A stretch of DNA of 64,000 bases from Roseburia_D yibonii. Its GTDB lineage: Bacteria; Bacillota; Clostridia; Lachnospirales; Lachnospiraceae. A program made the position numbers and the translations under genes. The first letter of the stretch is position 1, and each line of letters opens with the position of its first letter. This document shows positions 61,586 to 64,000 of the stretch, piece after piece. The notes beneath the pieces are model-generated. The model saw nothing but the letters and a program-made list of their open reading frames with translations, was not told the DNA's origin and did no database searches. The stretch spans positions 434,001 to 498,000 of the forward strand of contig NZ_JACOQH010000001.1 in NCBI RefSeq assembly GCF_014297335.1, written 5' to 3'.

Positions 61586-64000
61586 TGGCTGATTTTACTA
61601 ATGAAAATAACAAAGAATTCCGTCCGCTGATCTTAAAACTCGGACAGAAGATCACCGACCGTCTCGGCCGCAAGATCACGCCGGATGACCCGGAATACTG
61701 GGGTCTTGCCTGCATCGTCACCGATGAGATGGCAGAGGTTGCGCTCAAAATGGACGTGCGCAAACCGATGACCTTAGAACAGATCGCAAAAAAGACCAAA
61801 TCCTCCGATTTAAAGAAATTAGAGGATCTGCTTCAGGAAATGAGCGTTGCCGGTCTTTTGGAATACAACTGGGAAAACCCGAAACACGAAAAACAGTATG
61901 TTCTTCCGATGTTTGTTCCGGGAAGTGCCGAATTCACCAACATGAACCAGAAACAGCTGGACGAACATCCGGAACTCGGACGTTTCTTTGAGCGCATGTC
62001 ACGCGAGCCGCTCGAAAAAGTCACTCCGATGGTTCCGCAGGGCGGCGCCGGTATCGGTATGCATGTCATCCCGGTCGAGAAAGCAATCTCCTCCGAAAAC
62101 CAGTCGGTGGATATCGAACATATCTCCCACTGGCTCAAAAAATACGAGGGAAAATACGCGGCAAGTCCCTGTTCCTGCCGTCTGTCGAGAAGAACCTTCG
62201 ATGAAGGCTGTGCCGATGATCCGGAAGACTGGTGCATCGGTGTCGGTGACATGGCTGACTACCTCGTTGAGACGAACCGCGGCCATTATGTGACCTATGA
62301 GGAGGTCATGGAGATCTTACAGCGTGCGGAGGACAACGGTTTTGTGCATCAGATCACAAATATCGACGGAGAGAACAAGATCTTCGCGATCTGCAACTGT
62401 AACGTCAATGTCTGTTATGCGCTGCGTACCTCGCAGCTTTTCAATACACCGAACCTCTCCCGCTCCGCTTATGTGGCAAAGGTCGAGACCGAGAACTGTG
62501 TTGCCTGCGGACGCTGTGTGGAATACTGCCCGGCAGGAGCTGTAAAGCTCGGTCAGAAGCTCTGCACCAAGGAAGGCCCGGTCGTTTATCCGAAACACGA
62601 GCTTCCGGATGCCACCAAATGGGGCCCGGAGAAATGGGACGAGGACTACCGCGACAACAACCGGATCAACTGCTACGACACCGGTACTGCGCCATGTAAG
62701 ACCGCCTGTCCGGCTCACATTGGTATCCAGGGCTACTTAAAACTGGCTGCGCAGGGAAGATACCGTGATGCGCTCGCCCTGATCAAAAAGGAAAATCCGT
62801 TCCCGGCTGTCTGCGGACGCATCTGTAACCGCAGATGTGAGGATGCCTGCACACGCGGAACCGTCGACCGCTCTGTTGCGATCGATGAGGTAAAGAAATA
62901 TATCGCGGAACAGGATCTAAACGCCGAACACCGTTATATCCCGCCGGTCGTACAGCCGTCAAACCGCGGCACGTTCCCGCAGAAGATCGCGATCATCGGA
63001 GGCGGCCCTGCCGGTCTCAGCTGCGCGTTCTACCTCGCGGAAAAAGGATATCATCCGACCGTATTTGAGAAAAACCCGCTGCCCGGCGGAATGTTAGTAT
63101 ATGGTATTCCTTCCTTCAAGCTCGAAAAGAATGTCGTTGCGGCAGAGATCGATGTCTTAAAGGAAATGGGCGTGGAGATCAAATGCGGCGTGGAAGTCGG
63201 CAAAGATGTAACGATCGCTTCCCTGCGCGAACAGGGTTATGAAGCTTTCTACATCTCGATCGGCTGTCAGGGCAGCCGCGCGCTCAACATTCCGGGCGAA
63301 GATGCCGAAGGTGTGATGTCTGCGGTAGAGCTTTTACATACTACGACCGAAAACGAATCCTATGCGATCAACGGACGCAGCGTTGTGATCGGCGGCGGTA
63401 ATGTTGCGATCGATGTTGCCCGCACCAACACCCGCTGCGGTGCTTCCGAAGTCAGCATGTTCTGTCTCGAATCCAGAGACGAAATGCCGGCTGCCGATGA
63501 AGAAGTTGCAGAGGCTTTGGAGGAAGGCGTAAACTTACAGTGCGGATGGGGTCCGAAGGAAATCCTCACCGAAAACGGAAAAGTGACCGGTGTGGTATTT
63601 AAAAAATGTCTCTCCGTCAAGGATTATGACGGAAGGTTCAACCCGACCTTTGACGAAGACGATACGATCACCGTTCCATGTGAGAACGTATATTTAAGTA
63701 TCGGTCAGAGCATCAAATGGGGAAATCTCTTAGACGGCACCAAAGTCGAGCTTGGACGCGGAAACGGAATCGTCGCGGATCCGCTCACCTACCAAACCGC
63801 GGAACCGGATATTTTTGCCGGCGGTGATGTATACACCGGGCCGAAATTCGCGATCGACGCGATCGCAGCCGGAAAAGAAGGCGCCATTTCGATCCACCGC
63901 TTTGTACAGCCGCATAGCAGCCTTGTGATCGGCAGAAACAGACGCAAATTTGTGGAGCTTGACAAAGACAATCTCAAGCTGGGAAGCTATGACAGCGGTT
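61585..64000 (+). CDS. Multi-domain FeS flavoenzyme, ferredoxin plus GltD-like FAD/NAD(P) oxidoreductase (3' end outside the window)
   Basis: 805 codons seen, no stop. The start (ATG overlapping the hypB stop) leads into a winged-helix-like N-terminus (MTLEQIAKKTKSSDLKKLED). A Cys-rich region (ASPCSCRLSRRTFDEGCADD; AICNCNVNVC) follows, then a 4Fe-4S ferredoxin motif near 305 (CVACGRCVEYCPAGAV). A GltD-like FeS part has CPAHIGIQGYLKLAAQGRY and CGRICNRRCEDACTRG. The FAD fold lies near 470 (IIGGGPAGLSCAFYLAEKGY) and the NAD(P) fold near 597 (VVIGGGNVAIDVART); GGDVYTGPKFAIDAIAAGKE comes later. It probably moves electrons between NAD(P)H and ferredoxin or an attached enzyme. Substrate not known. 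Confidence 0.88.
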   Translation, partial: MADFTNENNKEFRPLILKLGQKITDRLGRKITPDDPEYWGLACIVTDEMAEVALKMDVRKPMTLEQIAKKTKSSDLKKLEDLLQEMSVAGLLEYNWENPKHEKQYVLPMFVPGSAEFTNMNQKQLDEHPELGRFFERMSREPLEKVTPMVPQGGAGIGMHVIPVEKAISSENQSVDIEHISHWLKKYEGKYAASPCSCRLSRRTFDEGCADDPEDWCIGVGDMADYLVETNRGHYVTYEEVMEILQRAEDNGFVHQITNIDGENKIFAICNCNVNVCYALRTSQLFNTPNLSRSAYVAKVETENCVACGRCVEYCPAGAVKLGQKLCTKEGPVVYPKHELPDATKWGPEKWDEDYRDNNRINCYDTGTAPCKTACPAHIGIQGYLKLAAQGRYRDALALIKKENPFPAVCGRICNRRCEDACTRGTVDRSVAIDEVKKYIAEQDLNAEHRYIPPVVQPSNRGTFPQKIAIIGGGPAGLSCAFYLAEKGYHPTVFEKNPLPGGMLVYGIPSFKLEKNVVAAEIDVLKEMGVEIKCGVEVGKDVTIASLREQGYEAFYISIGCQGSRALNIPGEDAEGVMSAVELLHTTTENESYAINGRSVVIGGGNVAIDVARTNTRCGASEVSMFCLESRDEMPAADEEVAEALEEGVNLQCGWGPKEILTENGKVTGVVFKKCLSVKDYDGRFNPTFDEDDTITVPCENVYLSIGQSIKWGNLLDGTKVELGRGNGIVADPLTYQTAEPDIFAGGDVYTGPKFAIDAIAAGKEGAISIHRFVQPHSSLVIGRNRRKFVELDKDNLKLGSYDSG

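Overview
The window looks like chromosomal DNA of a flagellated, anaerobic Lachnospiraceae-type Firmicute, perhaps Roseburia-like. The reasons are Gram-positive ribosome binding sites, a glmS ribozyme, an FprA flavodiiron protein, a TIGR03905 TSCPD protein, YhgE/Pip, YitT and PucR families, a flagellin lysine methylase and YjfB. The genus is inference. Nearly all genes up to about 60.7 kb lie on the minus strand. I saw no rRNA, tRNA, transposase, integrase or CRISPR array.

Layout, left to right. The 5' part of uvrA with uvrB (nucleotide excision repair) comes first. Next is a visibly AT-rich accessory island (3.8-6.8 kb): a deleted rhuM remnant and a tightly packed DUF3791-DUF3990-small ORF-DUF2971 operon. 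That operon is flanked by two 61-bp direct repeats, each holding a terminator-like hairpin with a LexA-like CGAAC-N4-GTTC core and an extended -10. A lipid flippase/LPG-synthase-like protein and a GT2 glycosyltransferase follow. Then comes a decaying stretch (8.8-11.4 kb): a DUF368 gene with two indels, a response regulator with an internal deletion and Asp-to-Glu change, and a histidine kinase with two frameshifts. After it are fprA, secA, a TSCPD protein and an unassigned intergenic transcript candidate with near-consensus promoter and strong terminator (about 16.06-16.42 kb). DUF2752, DUF975 and glpK come next.

19.5-25.8 kb carries apgM-hom-ACT (aspartate family pathway), an SPFH protein with three zinc ribbons beside a membrane zinc-ribbon protein, and prfB with its programmed frameshift. 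26-32 kb is a maltodextrin-type unit: a lacI regulator convergent with malE-malF-malG-neopullulanase, with two AAACGTTT operators upstream of malE. 32-36 kb holds a methyltransferase, a broken TetR gene with two copies of a 16-bp palindrome, a broken alpha/beta hydrolase lipoprotein, and an ECF sigma/anti-sigma pair whose sigma gene seems to use a CTG start. 36-41 kb is a cell-wall group: DNA alkylation repair, CtpA protease, an EnvC-like M23 peptidase, FtsX and FtsE.

41-51 kb contains a PucR regulator, YitT, a WecG/TagA-like glycosyltransferase, and a 0.65-kb AT-rich non-coding region with four DnaA-box-like sites and three 21-bp-period repeats. It continues with an SH3-NlpC/P60 hydrolase, trxB, yjfB, fliB, pepF and a second YitT. 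51-58 kb has two YhgE/Pip proteins around a small membrane protein, then glmS with its ribozyme leader. The right end holds a P-loop kinase-like protein, a flavin reductase-like protein and a FadR/GntR regulator. These are divergent from hypB and a large ferredoxin/GltD-like flavoenzyme that runs off the window.
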